Positions 20,460 through 31,072 of a stretch of 64,000 bases of DNA are shown here, one piece after another. A model generated the notes under the pieces. The model was not told the DNA's origin and did not search any database. It worked only from the letters and a program-made list of their open reading frames with translations. The DNA is from Hibiscus mutabilis (lineage: Eukaryota > Streptophyta > Magnoliopsida > Malvales > Malvaceae), in contig CM033715.1 in assembly GCA_019671005.1 (NCBI GenBank), positions 9,176,001-9,240,000 of the forward strand, written 5' to 3'. The position numbers were made by a program, and so were the translations under genes. How positions within the stretch are numbered: the first letter of the stretch is position 1; each line of letters begins with the position of its first letter.

Positions 20460-21790
20460 CCTTGATTAAAATTTCCTTCCCAGCAAGGGAGAGAAACCTT
20501 GATTTCCATCCTTAAGTTTCGATTTAATCCTATCAAGGATGAAATTGATTGCTTTCTTCTTCCCTCTCCCCCAAATAGATGGAAGGCCCAAGTACTTGTT
20601 TCCTTCTTCCATAAGACCGAATCCAAGGGTGGATAACAAGGAAATTTTAGTTTAGTTACTAGTGTTAGCCGAAAAGAACACTGAAGATTTGTTGTGATTC
20701 ATTGTTTGCCCAGTTGCAGCCTGAAAATCTTGAAGAATTTTGTTGATGCTCTCACAATTTTGTTGGTCAACCTTTGTGAAGAGTAAACAATCATCCGCGA
20801 ACATGAGATGACTAAGTAAAGGGCATTTTCTACCCATACGAAATCTAGAGAAAGAATTACAAACCATCTCTCTTTTGATCAGCCAAGTTAAAATATTATA
20901 AATAAGAATGAACAAGAATGGTGAGAGAGGGTCACCTTGTCTTAAACCCTTTTCTAGGAAGAATTCATTTCTACGTTCTCCGTTGATCACCAAAGAAAAT
21001 GAGGCAGAGGATACACATTCCATCACTCTCACAATCCATTCTTTGCATTATCAAGAGAAGGGTCCTCCAATCAAATTTATCATAAGCTTTTCCTAGATCA
21101 ATTTTAAGGGCCACGATGCTATTTGAACATTTCCTCTGTTTTTTGATTGAACGGAAAGCTTCATGGGCCACAATGATATTGTCTTGTATAAGTCTTCCAC
21201 TGAAAAAAAAAGCCTATTGAGACTCAGGGGTAATCTCGGGGAGCAATTTCTTAAGTCTCGAAGCTAAAATCTTAGAGATGATCTTGTAAGAATAGTTGCA
21301 TAAGCTGATAGGTTAGAAGTTATTCATCTCTACCGGGTTAGAAGTTTTAGGAATGAGGACAATGTTGGTTTTGTTGATATCAGTCGGCATAGAACCTGTA
21401 CGAAAGAAATCCAGAACGAGCTTCATCACATCCTCTTTAATAACCTCCTAGAAAGAGTGGTAAAAGATACTAGGATAACTGTCATGCCCTGGAGCTTTTA
21501 ACGCTCCCATATCAAAGACAACATTCTTGATTTCATCCCTGTCAATCTCTTTGCAAAGCTCTTTATTCATTTTTGGGGTAATGGAAGGAGGGATACAATC
21601 GGCAATTATGTTGAAGTCAGTCTGAGATTCTTTAGTGGAGAGTTTCTTGAAATGTCCTTCCTTATTGGAAACAATATCATTCTCTTCTTCAACCCAAGTA
21701 CCATCTTTAGTTTTGAGTTTACAGATAAAATTTCTTCTTCGGTTTTGTAATGTTGTGGCAGGGAAGAATTTGGTGTTTTTGTCCCCAGCT
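20460..21790 (-). pseudogene. LINE reverse transcriptase, N-terminal and palm part
   Basis: The frame 21171-20971 has FRSIKKQRKCSNSIVALK followed by LGKAYDKFDW (catalytic Asp in KAYD). The frame 21032-20652 has GLRQGDPLSPFLF and SHLMFADDCLLF, with the FADD catalytic box. From 21790 to 21171 the fingers region is seen in several frames with stops. Known role: target-primed reverse transcription at a nicked genomic site. Confidence 0.85.
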
Positions 21791-21795
21791 TTTAA

Positions 21796-22745
21796 CTAGT
21801 TAATTTTGGCTCTTTGGTGCCAATATTTTTCTTCCCCTTTGAGAATTGAGTTCAGTTCCTCTTTGAGAGCCTTAATATCTGAGAAAGAAGAATCAGATAA
21901 TGGTTTGTCTTGCTCACTGCCAATGGCTTTCCTAATCTCCATAGCTCTTTGTTTGTCTTTACTAAACTTTCGATAGCTCCATTTGGATAGTTTGAAACTG
22001 GTGGTTTTAAGTTTTTTGCTCAGCATGTTATGGTGATCTGAATTTCCAACACTGTTGAACCAAGCCTCTTTAACTTTCGTTTCGCATTCAGTATCATCAA
22101 GCCATCTCGACTCAAACTTGAAATCTTTCTTCCCTTTCTTTTTAATGCCATGAAGAAGAAGGGTAATGGGACAATGGTCGGACCCTATCGCGGCATCCAA
22201 AAGGCCAACAGACTTCGGGAACATGGAATTCCATTCAAAGGAAAAGAGGCATCTGTCAATTTTCTCCAGAATATTGTCTTCATTCTTCCTCAAGTTTGAC
22301 CAAGAGTACGATCCTCCCTTTAAAGACATCTCCATTAACCTTGTTTCATTAAGAAAATCCCAGAACCAGTTTGCTTGATGAGTGTCTATTGGAAGTTCTC
22401 CAAGTTTTTCGTCTTGATTAAACACCACGTTTGTATCCCCTGTCAAAAACCAGCAAGTCTCATTAACAGTTCTCAGAGTGGACATTCTATTCCAGAAATC
22501 TCTTTTAGCTTCTTTGTAGGGAGGGCCATAGACAAAAGAACAGAACCACTGCTCTGCCTTATTGATCGAAATTTTAGTATCAATAAGATTTTTGTGACTA
22601 GAGAGGACGGTGATGTCTGCTTCTTCCCTCCACCATAGAGCCAGCCCACCTCCAATCCCACACGGTTGAACATAATGACTGCAAGGAAATTTAAAACGAA
22701 CTCTCTTTCTTTCAAGAAATGTTTCCTGTTACTTGGTTTCGCTTA
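21796..22745 (-). pseudogene. LINE endonuclease domain (EEP type)
   Basis: The open frame 22485-21796 has WFLTGDTNVVFNQDEK (GDxN motif), a variable middle, and AAIGSDHCPITLLL (catalytic SDHxP). The N-terminal part continues to about 22745 in a shifted frame with YVQPCGIGGGLALWW and the usual strand before the catalytic region. This domain nicks genomic DNA to start insertion. The first conserved motifs are lost at the 5' truncation. Confidence 0.86.
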
Positions 22746-22749
22746 AAAA

Positions 22750-24279
22750 ATAACAATTAGATTGTACTTATCAATCGAAAACCTAGTTTCACGTGGAAAA
22801 CTTTTAGCGGCCAAAAAAAAATTTAGGTCATGAATAAAAAGCCCCAAAACACAATGTTTTGTCGCCGGTGTGAAAGAGTTAACGTTTGACAAGCACAATT
22901 TTAATGTTTAGCGATAAATTTAGAAAAATATAATAGTTAGATGACTAAAATAAAACATGTTAGAAAGTTTAATTGATAAGCATATAGTTTACCCAAAAGA
23001 AAATCTAAATTTCAATGGACGAAAATGACGAAGAGGCCCTTGATGATGAGATAATTGCTTAGGTAGATAGATTGAGTGATTTATGGGTAGATCATACATG
23101 TCGGAAGAAAGAAACAAAATAATTCAAAAGCTTGTTTGACTCAATGAGTTTGGTTCAACGTTACTAAAATCAACATTCGTCGGCTGGGCTGCCCGCGACC
23201 CATGCCACTATTTTTTTTTCATTCCAATATACATGTCAGTGTCACAATTTTTTATTAAATAAAAAGTTAATTATATTTTTAAGATAAATATTGAAATTTG
23301 AGTTTATATAAGATGAGATATTATTGAGCAAATGAACAAATTAGAATTCAAAACTTTTAAGGGAAAAAAGAGACTCATTGAGATTTTAATGATCCAACAA
23401 ACTCATGTTTAAAGAAAACATATATCATATTTCGCGATATTAACACATATAGAGAAAATTCACAATAATTTATTTAAGTAATGTGGGGTTAAATTGTTTT
23501 GAAACATCCAATTGTTTATAAAATAGTACAAAAAAGAAGACAAATTGGCAATCAAGGTTCCATTAGGCTCCATATGGAGATTTGGCTTTGAGTGGAAGTT
23601 TGTTTGCACCTTCAACTGCTGCTTTTGAATGACCGAGTCAAAAGGATGACATGAAAGTGAGTTGCGAGTAAAACATGAATGCCGAGTTGGACATTGGACA
23701 GCTAGTCAACTAGTCTTCGGCACATGGTCGTGATGGTTCGCGCGCGGGGTCTAACTTGCTCCTCACGTTTTACCATCACCAATTTTCCCATCAAAACTTA
23801 CCTTCCTTGGTTATTACTTTTTTGAACGACCTTATTTGGTTATTTATTACTTATTAGTTTTTTTAATCCTAATGTATCTAGGGGAGTAAATGCAATGACT
23901 AATTATTTATATTTTGTTGGTTCATATAGAATAAATATTGACTGTAAATTTTAAAATTGCTCAATGCTTAAAATGAGAATCTAACCCTCGGCATACACAC
24001 ACCATTACTGTTTATTAGGAATTTTTAACACATAATATCCACATTATTTGTACAATATGTACACATGTATTTAAAATTTAACCCACACATGCTAATTTAA
24101 CCCCTTATTAAACAAGGAAATGTGTAATTTAACCCACACATCCTCAAATTTTGGATCTAACCCTCGGTATAAACACACCATTACTATTTCCATGCTAATT
24201 TAACCCACACATCCTCAAATTTTGTTGCTATGATACCATTATTTGAATTTTTTAATGTGCAAAAAAAATTACACATTCC
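22750..24279. other. Gene-less AT-rich stretch with short direct repeats
   Basis: No coding region seen. Near 23980-24228 two blocks occur twice: CTAACCCTCGGYATAMACAC (about 23981 and 24163) and TTTAACCCACACATCCTC (about 24130 and 24203). These look like a local duplication. No element could be named. Confidence 0.45.
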
Positions 24280-24393
24280 TTCTTATTTAAATTATGTGTA
24301 CAAAAAAATTAAACCCCTTTAAAAATCTAATGATCTAAACTAACTAATTTTTAACGGGGTTTATTTTTTTTGTACACATAATTTAAATAAGAA
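24280..24393. repeat. Near-perfect hairpin of about 114 bases
   Basis: Left arm TTCTTATTTAAATTATGTGT... (from 24280) and right arm ...ACACATAATTTAAATAAGAA (to 24393) are near-perfect inverted repeats of about 38 bases (one base longer on the right in the A/T run), including ATTAAACCCC and GGGGTTTAT. The loop is about 36 bases. It could be a very short foldback element or a small-RNA hairpin source. Confidence 0.78.
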
Positions 24394-26795
24394 ACCGAGT
24401 GACTTAGGATGCCCATCCACTTTCATATTATGTGGGTTCAACTTTCAATATTTACATTAAAAGTGTTATTTACTCTATTGAGTAAAAATACAATTCATTT
24501 TTTATTAAATAAAAAGGTATTATATTTTCCAGCAAAGATTCAAATTTTAGCTTAGGAGGTAATACGAGAAATATGACCATCTTTTAAGTATAAATTTTAA
24601 TGCTAAATTATAAACGTTGAAAAATGGGAAATACCAATAATAACATTGCATAGTTATCTCGATTGTAGATTTTACGTGTTAGATGTGCGGTGTTAAAGTA
24701 AACGGGCGTGTTGCTCGGGCAAGGCAACGAAGCAAAGGTGCCGTTAGTTTTAACGTTTTGAAAACAAAAGCGCGAAACTTGCAGATTCTCTCAGAGTCGG
24801 AGATAAGGTTTTTGCTTACGAGTCATCTAAACATTGCTCACCCATTCAGTGCCTTTAGATTTCCTCATTTTCTCACGATTTTTTTCATTTTCTTTCTATT
24901 TATCGTTCTCTTCAATATCTCATGCTTTCTTATCGCCCCAATGTGCACTCAAATATGTGTTTTTCTCTCCATCTAAAATTGATTTTGATGATTTATTAAT
25001 AGGTTAGCAAAAAACAATTTCTATTTATGAAATTTGTATATAAATTTCTTAATTTTACTTCCGATTATTAATAATAATTTGTAAGTATTTTACTAAAAAA
25101 TATACAAATATATTAAAAAACAAAAGTACTATTATAATATTTTAATTCAATTGACTCAATTACGATTTTTTTAAAATTTGACTATATTAATAGTGAAAGG
25201 ATTTTAAAGGAATCACAATTCAAACTTCGAAAATTCAGTACAAAATAAAAAATACAGTAAAATCTAGGAGTGTGAAAAACGTTAAAGTACCAAACCTAAC
25301 ACTTTTCAGAAGAACTTGAGAAAGCTTTTGAAATTAAATCTAGAAAACTATTACTTTTGCCTTGAGTGTTCTTTGAAGAAAACAAAATTCTTCCGCTACT
25401 TGTTCTTGGCGCATCGGCACAACCACAAAAAAATGAATCATAACATGTACGGCTCGCCTCATTCGTTGACAAAGAAGTTCGATGATACTCGTCACCCGAA
25501 CTCTAGACTATGTTATTATCCATTCTAAACATCACATGTAAGGTCCAAAAATACTATTTCACGCCTGTTTACAGTTTCCTAATATCAACATTTAAAGAAC
25601 AAAATCAAATTAAAACAAGCAAAGAATATCTTATTAAACTCCATGTTTAAAAAACAACAATATTTTATTAATGGATTTTTATTTCTCATTTTGTCAAAAT
25701 AGACGAAAGATGAGATCAACTATAAAATTTGAAAGGAAATTGTCTTCCGTTTTCTTAAGTTGTAAGAATAAGACGTTATCACAATTAAAAACAATAATTA
25801 TATAAACAAATTAATAACTTAGATGTTGATAGTCTCACTACTCTAATTATAGAGTAATATTAGCATCTCAAATTAAAAAGAGAGTAATATTAACGTATCT
25901 TTATCAAATGTTGCATTCTTAGTTTCTCCTCCAATTATAATAATATAAAAAACATATTAATAACTAAAATATATTGAAAAGTGAGATTCACTAATTGATA
26001 TAGTAGCTAAAAATGTTTATATTGCCTCATTTATTATGGGTTGAATCTCGATATAAGAATGTAATACTCTCTATTTAAACAAAAAATATCAAAAAAATAA
26101 ATCATGTCACTCAAAACATCGATGATCAGGTACGTAATTCTTTTTTTCCCAACAAATAATGGTCCAAATGCAATTCACAACTATTAGGAACACGTTATCT
26201 TTTTGTACATTACTTCATTTCAAATATTGAAATACCAACACTCAAACACTTCCATAAATACCAAATGTATTGATGATCATTTCATTTTGTCCCCAAAAAA
26301 CTCAAATCGTTCGTCTGCAAGATGCGTGTGCATTGCCAAATAGTTAAAAATATGTATGAACATATATTATCTTGTAATCACTTTAAAACTATTCAAAAAA
26401 ATTATTCATCTAATTTTGTTAAGAATGTACAATTAGATTAGATTAGATAAATGTAAGTAAATGATTACAAATAAAAGGAAGAAAAAATAATTTACATAAA
26501 AAATCTTTAAAAAACACGAACATAAAAGAAAAATTATGTTCGACGAAAATATTACAAGATAGATTAACATAAAAAATAATGAATAAAAAGAAAAATCAAT
26601 TTATCTATAAAATGTATGTACATTATAAAATGATTAAGAATATGTATCGACGTATATTAGCTTATAATTTTTAGGCCATTTAAAAGGAAGAAGAGTCGAT
26701 TTTTACATCTAGGAAGTAGGAATCCTACCATCAATCAATGCACTCCACGTGATCTTATCTAATAGGTAGATTCCGGGATTGTTCAAATAAAAGCT
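24394..26795. other. Gene-less AT-rich stretch
   Basis: No gene supported. Open frames at 24683-24976 and 25316-25528 have no recognisable domain and sit in low-complexity composition. Nothing else structured was seen. Confidence 0.45.
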
Positions 26796-27568
26796 GAGTA
26801 AATTACAAATCTCACCACTCAACTTTATCATTATTCCTATTTTGGTCATTAAAGTTTAAATTATTTTAATTTAATTATTGAGCTTTTGATTTGTTCCTAT
26901 TTATTTCACTTGGGCATTAAATCAGGAATGAAAGGGTGATATGAAAGTCATGTGTGCTGACATAGATTACTTTTTGGTGATATTACAGCCTCATGTCATC
27001 CACATCATTTTTTATTTTATCTTATTCCCCAAAAATGAAAATTTTACAATTTCATCCCCATGTCACATCGATACTAGAATCATCCTTCTCTGACCACTCA
27101 AGACAACAACGAAACTTGTCTCATCGTTCCCTACCACTCTACCAATTTAGTTTTTTTTTTAATATTAAAATCACTTTTAAACTAGCAAAATTCCACACAA
27201 AAACTACAAAAATCTCAAATCACTACAACTTACAATATCCATCGTCTGATCATTGTGGAATTAAAATTTTTGGTTCGCTTCTTCCTTCTCTATATCCTCA
27301 CCGTTGGGATTTGAAAAAAGACGTTCTATTGTCGAGGAATCAAATGGAATTTGAAACAATGTGTTTTTTTCACAAAAAATGGTGTCTTTTCATAATTTTT
27401 AAAACATAAACAGACGCCTACTCATACGTCGTTAAGTATTCAAAGGTAGCGCGACCGAAATATGAACAAACCAAAAGTTTAGTAGTCTTAAATTGAAAAT
27501 TTTCTAAACGTTAGTGACTAAATTAGAATAGAGAAGAAAAATTGGGTGATGAAATTTGGAATTTATTC
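26796..27568. mobile_element. Foldback element with about 130-base terminal inverted repeats
   Basis: The left end, from GAGTAAATTACAAATCTCAC, aligns in inverse orientation with the right end, whose complement begins GAATAAATTCCAAATTTCAT. Similarity continues for roughly 130 bases (shared GTTTAAATT, CTTTTGATTTGTTC on the left). The inner part (about 26990-27420) contains an open frame with no known domain. No clear target duplication, so the ends are approximate. Confidence 0.6.
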
Positions 27569-27700
27569 TTCAATGTTCATATCGGTTAAAAAAGTTTTAT
27601 CCACTGACCACGAGATCAAATCACATACGTTTAAGGTCTAATTATTGTTTTAGTCTATTAACTACGTTGAAATTTAAGTTTTAATCTATCTACTATACGA

Positions 27701-27907
27701 GAAATTATTAGATGAATCCAACTCACTACGCCATTCGTGTCCCAACTAATAAGATTCATCCATTTCAAAGTAACTTTCAAGTAATTACTCACTCATTATT
27801 TATATGTAGAAAAGATGTGAAGATTCACCTTGAGAAAATAAGATGGATGAATCTTATTGGCGGAGACTACGGATAATGTGGTAGACCGAGTCCATCTAAT
27901 AAATTTT
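27701..27907. mobile_element. Small inverted-repeat element (MITE-like)
   Basis: Arms of about 58 bases: the left begins GAAATTATTAGATGAATCC and ends AATAAGATTCATCCAT. The right is its imperfect complement, starting ATGGATGAATCTTATT and ending CATCTAATAAATTTTC. Total about 207 bases. No target duplication was identified. Confidence 0.68.
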
Positions 27908-28387
27908 CCTAGGTGCAATTTATAAAGTTAGACCTATTAAATTAGCATTAGACACTAACGATTTATAAATTTAGACTTATTACTAGATGCGACTATACTA
28001 ACACTAGAAAAATAGAACAAAAAAAATCATACTAAATTGAAATGAAGAAACCAAATCTCAAAATTTAATATAATGGAGGGACTAAAAGCAAAATTAAAAT
28101 GAAGCTTGGTTATGCTTTTATTCCAAGATATCGCACGACATTTTCACGAAAAAAAAAATTCATCCTTATCGTTTCATGAAATGGACCCCACAATGATCAG
28201 TCCACGCGGCAACCCGCCAATGATTAACCGTTACCTAAAGGAATTTCAGTATCAACGTCCCATAAAATTAACGCTTTTTTCATTTACTTAGTGAGATAAA
28301 AATTTAAAAATACGAGAACTTGATACGATATTTGTTTCGGGTACCCAAAAGTCCAACCCGGTAGCCCAATCCGACCCGTAAAACTGC

Positions 28388-28396
28388 TATATAAAG
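28388..28396 (+). promoter_or_regulatory. TATA box of the arginine decarboxylase gene
   Basis: TATATAAAG sits about 515 bases before the start codon, in the sequence CTGCTATATAAAGGACCC. If used, transcription would start near 28420, giving a leader of roughly 480 bases. The upstream 300 bases hold no other strong candidate. Confidence 0.68.
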
Positions 28397-28577
28397 GACC
28401 CATCTTCGTTCAAGAAATTCTCGCTCAATCAACAACCTGCTAACCCCTCCTTCTGAACATAACAATATCAAATCCCTCTCTCGTTTCTCTCTGATTTCCC
28501 CTTATTTTCTGGGAAAAATTCGTCTTTCCCTAATATTCTTTTGTTCAGTAATCCTTTCTTTTTGTTTCGAGATCTGC

Positions 28578-28604
28578 ATGGTGAATTCCATTTCCGCTGC
28601 ATAA
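28578..28604 (+). promoter_or_regulatory. Upstream open reading frame in the ADC leader
   Basis: The only ATG between the TATA box and the main start opens an 8-codon frame (MVNSISAA, stop TAA at 28602-28604), 299 bases before the main ATG. Short upstream frames in the leaders of plant arginine decarboxylase genes are known to lower translation (described for carnation, from memory). The peptide here differs from the one I recall, so a regulatory role is inference from position alone. Confidence 0.62.
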
Positions 28605-28903
28605 ATTTTGTGCCGTTACATAAAAAAAACGATTTTTTTTAAAAATTTTAGATCTGTTAAAAATATTCTGCTGAAAGGGTCGGCGTGAGGATTTTGAAGT
28701 TTAGGGTAAAGAGGAAGTGTTGCTCCTGTTGTAGTAGAGTCGTCTTCTGCTTCTTTTGAGGGAGTAGCCGGGGCCTCGGCCTCGGCTGGCTTTAAAGCTC
28801 CCACCTTTTGAAATCTAAATCACAAATCTCATCATTTTTTGGTAACTTTAAAATTTTTCCTTTCAAATCTCTTTTAGCTAGTTTTACAGATTCAATCGTA
28901 GGG

Positions 28904-31072
28904 ATGCCGGCCCTGGCTTGCTGCGTAGATGCTGCTGCCGTAGCGCCTCCTGGTCACGCGGCTTTCATTGCCGGGGGCAGCTCCCTTCCGGCGGTGGTCC
29001 CATTCAGCTCCTCCACCGCCGCCGCCCTTAATTCCAACTCAACCCATTGGTCCCCCGCTCACTCCTCCGATCTCTACCGTATTGATGGCTGGGGAGCCCC
29101 TTATTTTTCAGTCAACGACTCTGGCAATATCGCTGTTCGTCCGTACGGAACGGACACTCTCGCACACCAAGAAATTGATTTGTTGAAAATTGTCAAGAAA
29201 GTTTCGGATCCGAAATCGGTGGGGGGTCTCGGTTTACAGTTTCCCCTCATTGTTCGCGTACCCGATGTGCTGAAGAACCGGCTCGAGTCTCTTAACTCGG
29301 CTTTTGAATCAGCCATCCAAGCCCAAGGTTACGAGTCTCATTACCAAGGCGTTTATCCCGTGAAATGTAACCAAGACAGGTTCGTGGTTGAAGACATAGT
29401 TAAATTCGGGTCGCCCTTCCGGTTCGGTCTTGAGGCCGGTTCAAAGCCCGAACTCCTCCTTGCCATGAGCTGCCTTTGCAAGGGAAACCCGGAGGCCTTG
29501 TTGGTCTGCAATGGTTTCAAAGATGCAGAGTACATTTTCCTTGCCTTGCTAGCAAGGAAGCTCGCGTTGAACACTGTAATTGTTCTTGAAGAAGAAGAAG
29601 AAGTGAATTTGGTTATTGAAATAAGCAAGAAACTTTCTGTTCGACCCGTGGTTGGAGTCCGAGCTAAGCTGAGAACCAAACACTCGGGTCATTTCGGGTC
29701 GACTTCGGGTGAGAAAGGTAAGTTCGGGCTAACAACCATCCAGATTTTAAGGGTTGTTAAAAAGCTTCAAGATTCGGGGATGCTTGATTGTCTGCAATTG
29801 TTGCACTTCCATATTGGATCCCAAATCCCTTCAACAGCTTTGCTTCAAGCTGGTGTCGGTGAAGCTGCACAAATCTATTCGGAATTAGTCCGTCTGGGCG
29901 CTGAAATGAAGGTTATTGATATCGGAGGTGGCCTTGGAATCGATTATGACGGCTCGAAATCTGGTAATTCGGATCTCTCTGTTTCTTATGGCCTTCAGGA
30001 ATATGCTTCAGCTGTTGTTAATGCAATTCGGTTCGTCTGTGACCGTAAATCGATCAAGCATCCGATTATTTGTAGTGAAAGTGGGAGAGCTATTGTTTCC
30101 CATCATTCTGTATTGATATTTGAGGCTATTTCTGCTTCTGCTCCGGCTGCAATGAACCCGGTTGACCTTTCGTTTTTATTGGAGGGTCTCGCCGAGGATG
30201 CTCGTGCTGATTGCTGGAACTTGATCCAGGCAGCCGTGAGACATGAGAGTGAGACCTGTTTGGTTTATGCTGATCAGTTGAAGCAGAGATGCGTGGATCG
30301 GTTTAAAGAAGGGACTTTGGGGATTGAACAGCTTGCTGCTGTTGATGGGTTATGTGACTTGGTTTTGAATATGGTTGATGCATCTGACCCTACTAGGACA
30401 TACCATGTGAATCTCTCGATTTTCACTTCGATCCCTGATTTTTGGAGCATTGGTCAGGTTTTTCCTATAGTCCCGATCCATCGATTAGGGGAAAGGCCTG
30501 ATGTGAGAGGGGTGTTGTCTGATTTAACTTGTGACAGTGATGGGAAGATTGATAAGTTCATCAGAGGTGAAACGAGCTTGCCTTTACATGAGTTGGAAGG
30601 TGATGGCAGCGGTGGCGGTGCTAATGGGCGGTACTATTTGGGTATGTTCTTGGGCGGGGCTTACCAGGAGTCCCTCGGTGGAGTTCACAACCTCTTTGGT
30701 GGCCCTAGTGTCGTTAGTGTGTTGCAGAGTGATGGTCCTCACAGCTTTGTAGTTACACGGGCTGTTCCCGGTCCATCAAATGGGGATGTCCTCCGAGTGA
30801 TGCAGCATGAGCCCGAGCTCATGTTTGATACCCTCAAGCACCGTGCCAAAGAGTTTTGTGGACAGGACCTTGGTGACGAAGGCACCTATGCTGCTTTAGT
30901 TACCACCATTGCTCGTTCCTTCCACAACATGCCTTATCTTGTGGCGGCATCTCCTTGTTCATTGACTGCCATGAATAACAATGGCTTTTACTATTCCAAT
31001 GAGGAAGATTACAATGCTGTTGTCGAGTCCGGGGCTAGCGAGGACGAGCACTGGTCCTATTGTTACGCCTGA
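28904..31072 (+). CDS. ADC: Arginine decarboxylase (plastid, polyamine synthesis)
   Basis: Encodes 722 residues in a single exon, the usual length and structure of plant ADC. The enzyme converts arginine to agmatine and CO2 with pyridoxal phosphate, the first step of the plant-specific route to putrescine. Start chosen at MPALACCVDA, the first ATG in frame; the open frame runs about 32 codons further upstream without an ATG. Residues 1-45 are rich in Ala, Ser and Pro and look like a plastid transit region. Lys154 in VYPVKCNQD is the PLP-binding lysine. HFHIGSQ (301-307), DIGGGLGIDYDG (339-350) and SESGRAI (391-397) are PLP and substrate-site motifs of the fold-III family. Cys543 in DLTCDSDGKID is the catalytic cysteine supplied by the partner subunit. 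No disruption was seen, so it should be functional. It is the only intact metabolic gene here and sits 3.5 kb before bTHX. Confidence 0.97.
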   Translation: MPALACCVDAAAVAPPGHAAFIAGGSSLPAVVPFSSSTAAALNSNSTHWSPAHSSDLYRIDGWGAPYFSVNDSGNIAVRPYGTDTLAHQEIDLLKIVKKVSDPKSVGGLGLQFPLIVRVPDVLKNRLESLNSAFESAIQAQGYESHYQGVYPVKCNQDRFVVEDIVKFGSPFRFGLEAGSKPELLLAMSCLCKGNPEALLVCNGFKDAEYIFLALLARKLALNTVIVLEEEEEVNLVIEISKKLSVRPVVGVRAKLRTKHSGHFGSTSGEKGKFGLTTIQILRVVKKLQDSGMLDCLQLLHFHIGSQIPSTALLQAGVGEAAQIYSELVRLGAEMKVIDIGGGLGIDYDGSKSGNSDLSVSYGLQEYASAVVNAIRFVCDRKSIKHPIICSESGRAIVSHHSVLIFEAISASAPAAMNPVDLSFLLEGLAEDARADCWNLIQAAVRHESETCLVYADQLKQRCVDRFKEGTLGIEQLAAVDGLCDLVLNMVDASDPTRTYHVNLSIFTSIPDFWSIGQVFPIVPIHRLGERPDVRGVLSDLTCDSDGKIDKFIRGETSLPLHELEGDGSGGGANGRYYLGMFLGGAYQESLGGVHNLFGGPSVVSVLQSDGPHSFVVTRAVPGPSNGDVLRVMQHEPELMFDTLKHRAKEFCGQDLGDEGTYAALVTTIARSFHNMPYLVAASPCSLTAMNNNGFYYSNEEDYNAVVESGASEDEHWSYCYA

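Larger units (their letters stand above)
17204..22745 (-). mobile_element. Second LINE (L1-type), interrupted by a solo LTR
   Basis: Minus strand, reading from 22745 down: endonuclease (22745-21796), reverse transcriptase (21790-20460 and 18952-18206), zinc finger (18209-17874), RNase H (17700-17230) and a nine-base poly-A tail (T9 on the plus strand, 17204-17212). ORF1 and the first bases of the endonuclease are missing, so it is 5' truncated at about 22745. It is interrupted by a solo LTR at 18958-20454. Frameshifts and stops occur in RT and RNase H. Confidence 0.87.

Noticed and set aside
24683..25528. Two plus-strand frames of 97 and 70 codons
   Set aside because: No domain, low-complexity Phe/Leu composition, no promoter or homologous pattern recognised.
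26993..27409. 138-codon frame inside the foldback element at 26796-27568
   Set aside because: No transposase-like motif; Ser/Phe/His/Lys-rich composition fits AT-rich non-coding DNA. It is probably a chance frame.
28616..28804. Minus-strand 62-codon frame in the ADC leader with an Ala/Pro/Glu-rich sequence
   Set aside because: It lies wholly within the ADC 5' leader, has no recognisable domain and ends in low-complexity sequence. Composition of the leader explains it.
28808..28903. N-terminal extension of the ADC frame
   Set aside because: The extension has no ATG (it begins at TTG). The conserved plant ADC start MPALACCVDA begins at the ATG at 28904.
29101..30752. Several frames of 60-110 codons overlapping ADC on both strands
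   Set aside because: They are shadows of the ADC coding sequence; ADC alone has full domain support.
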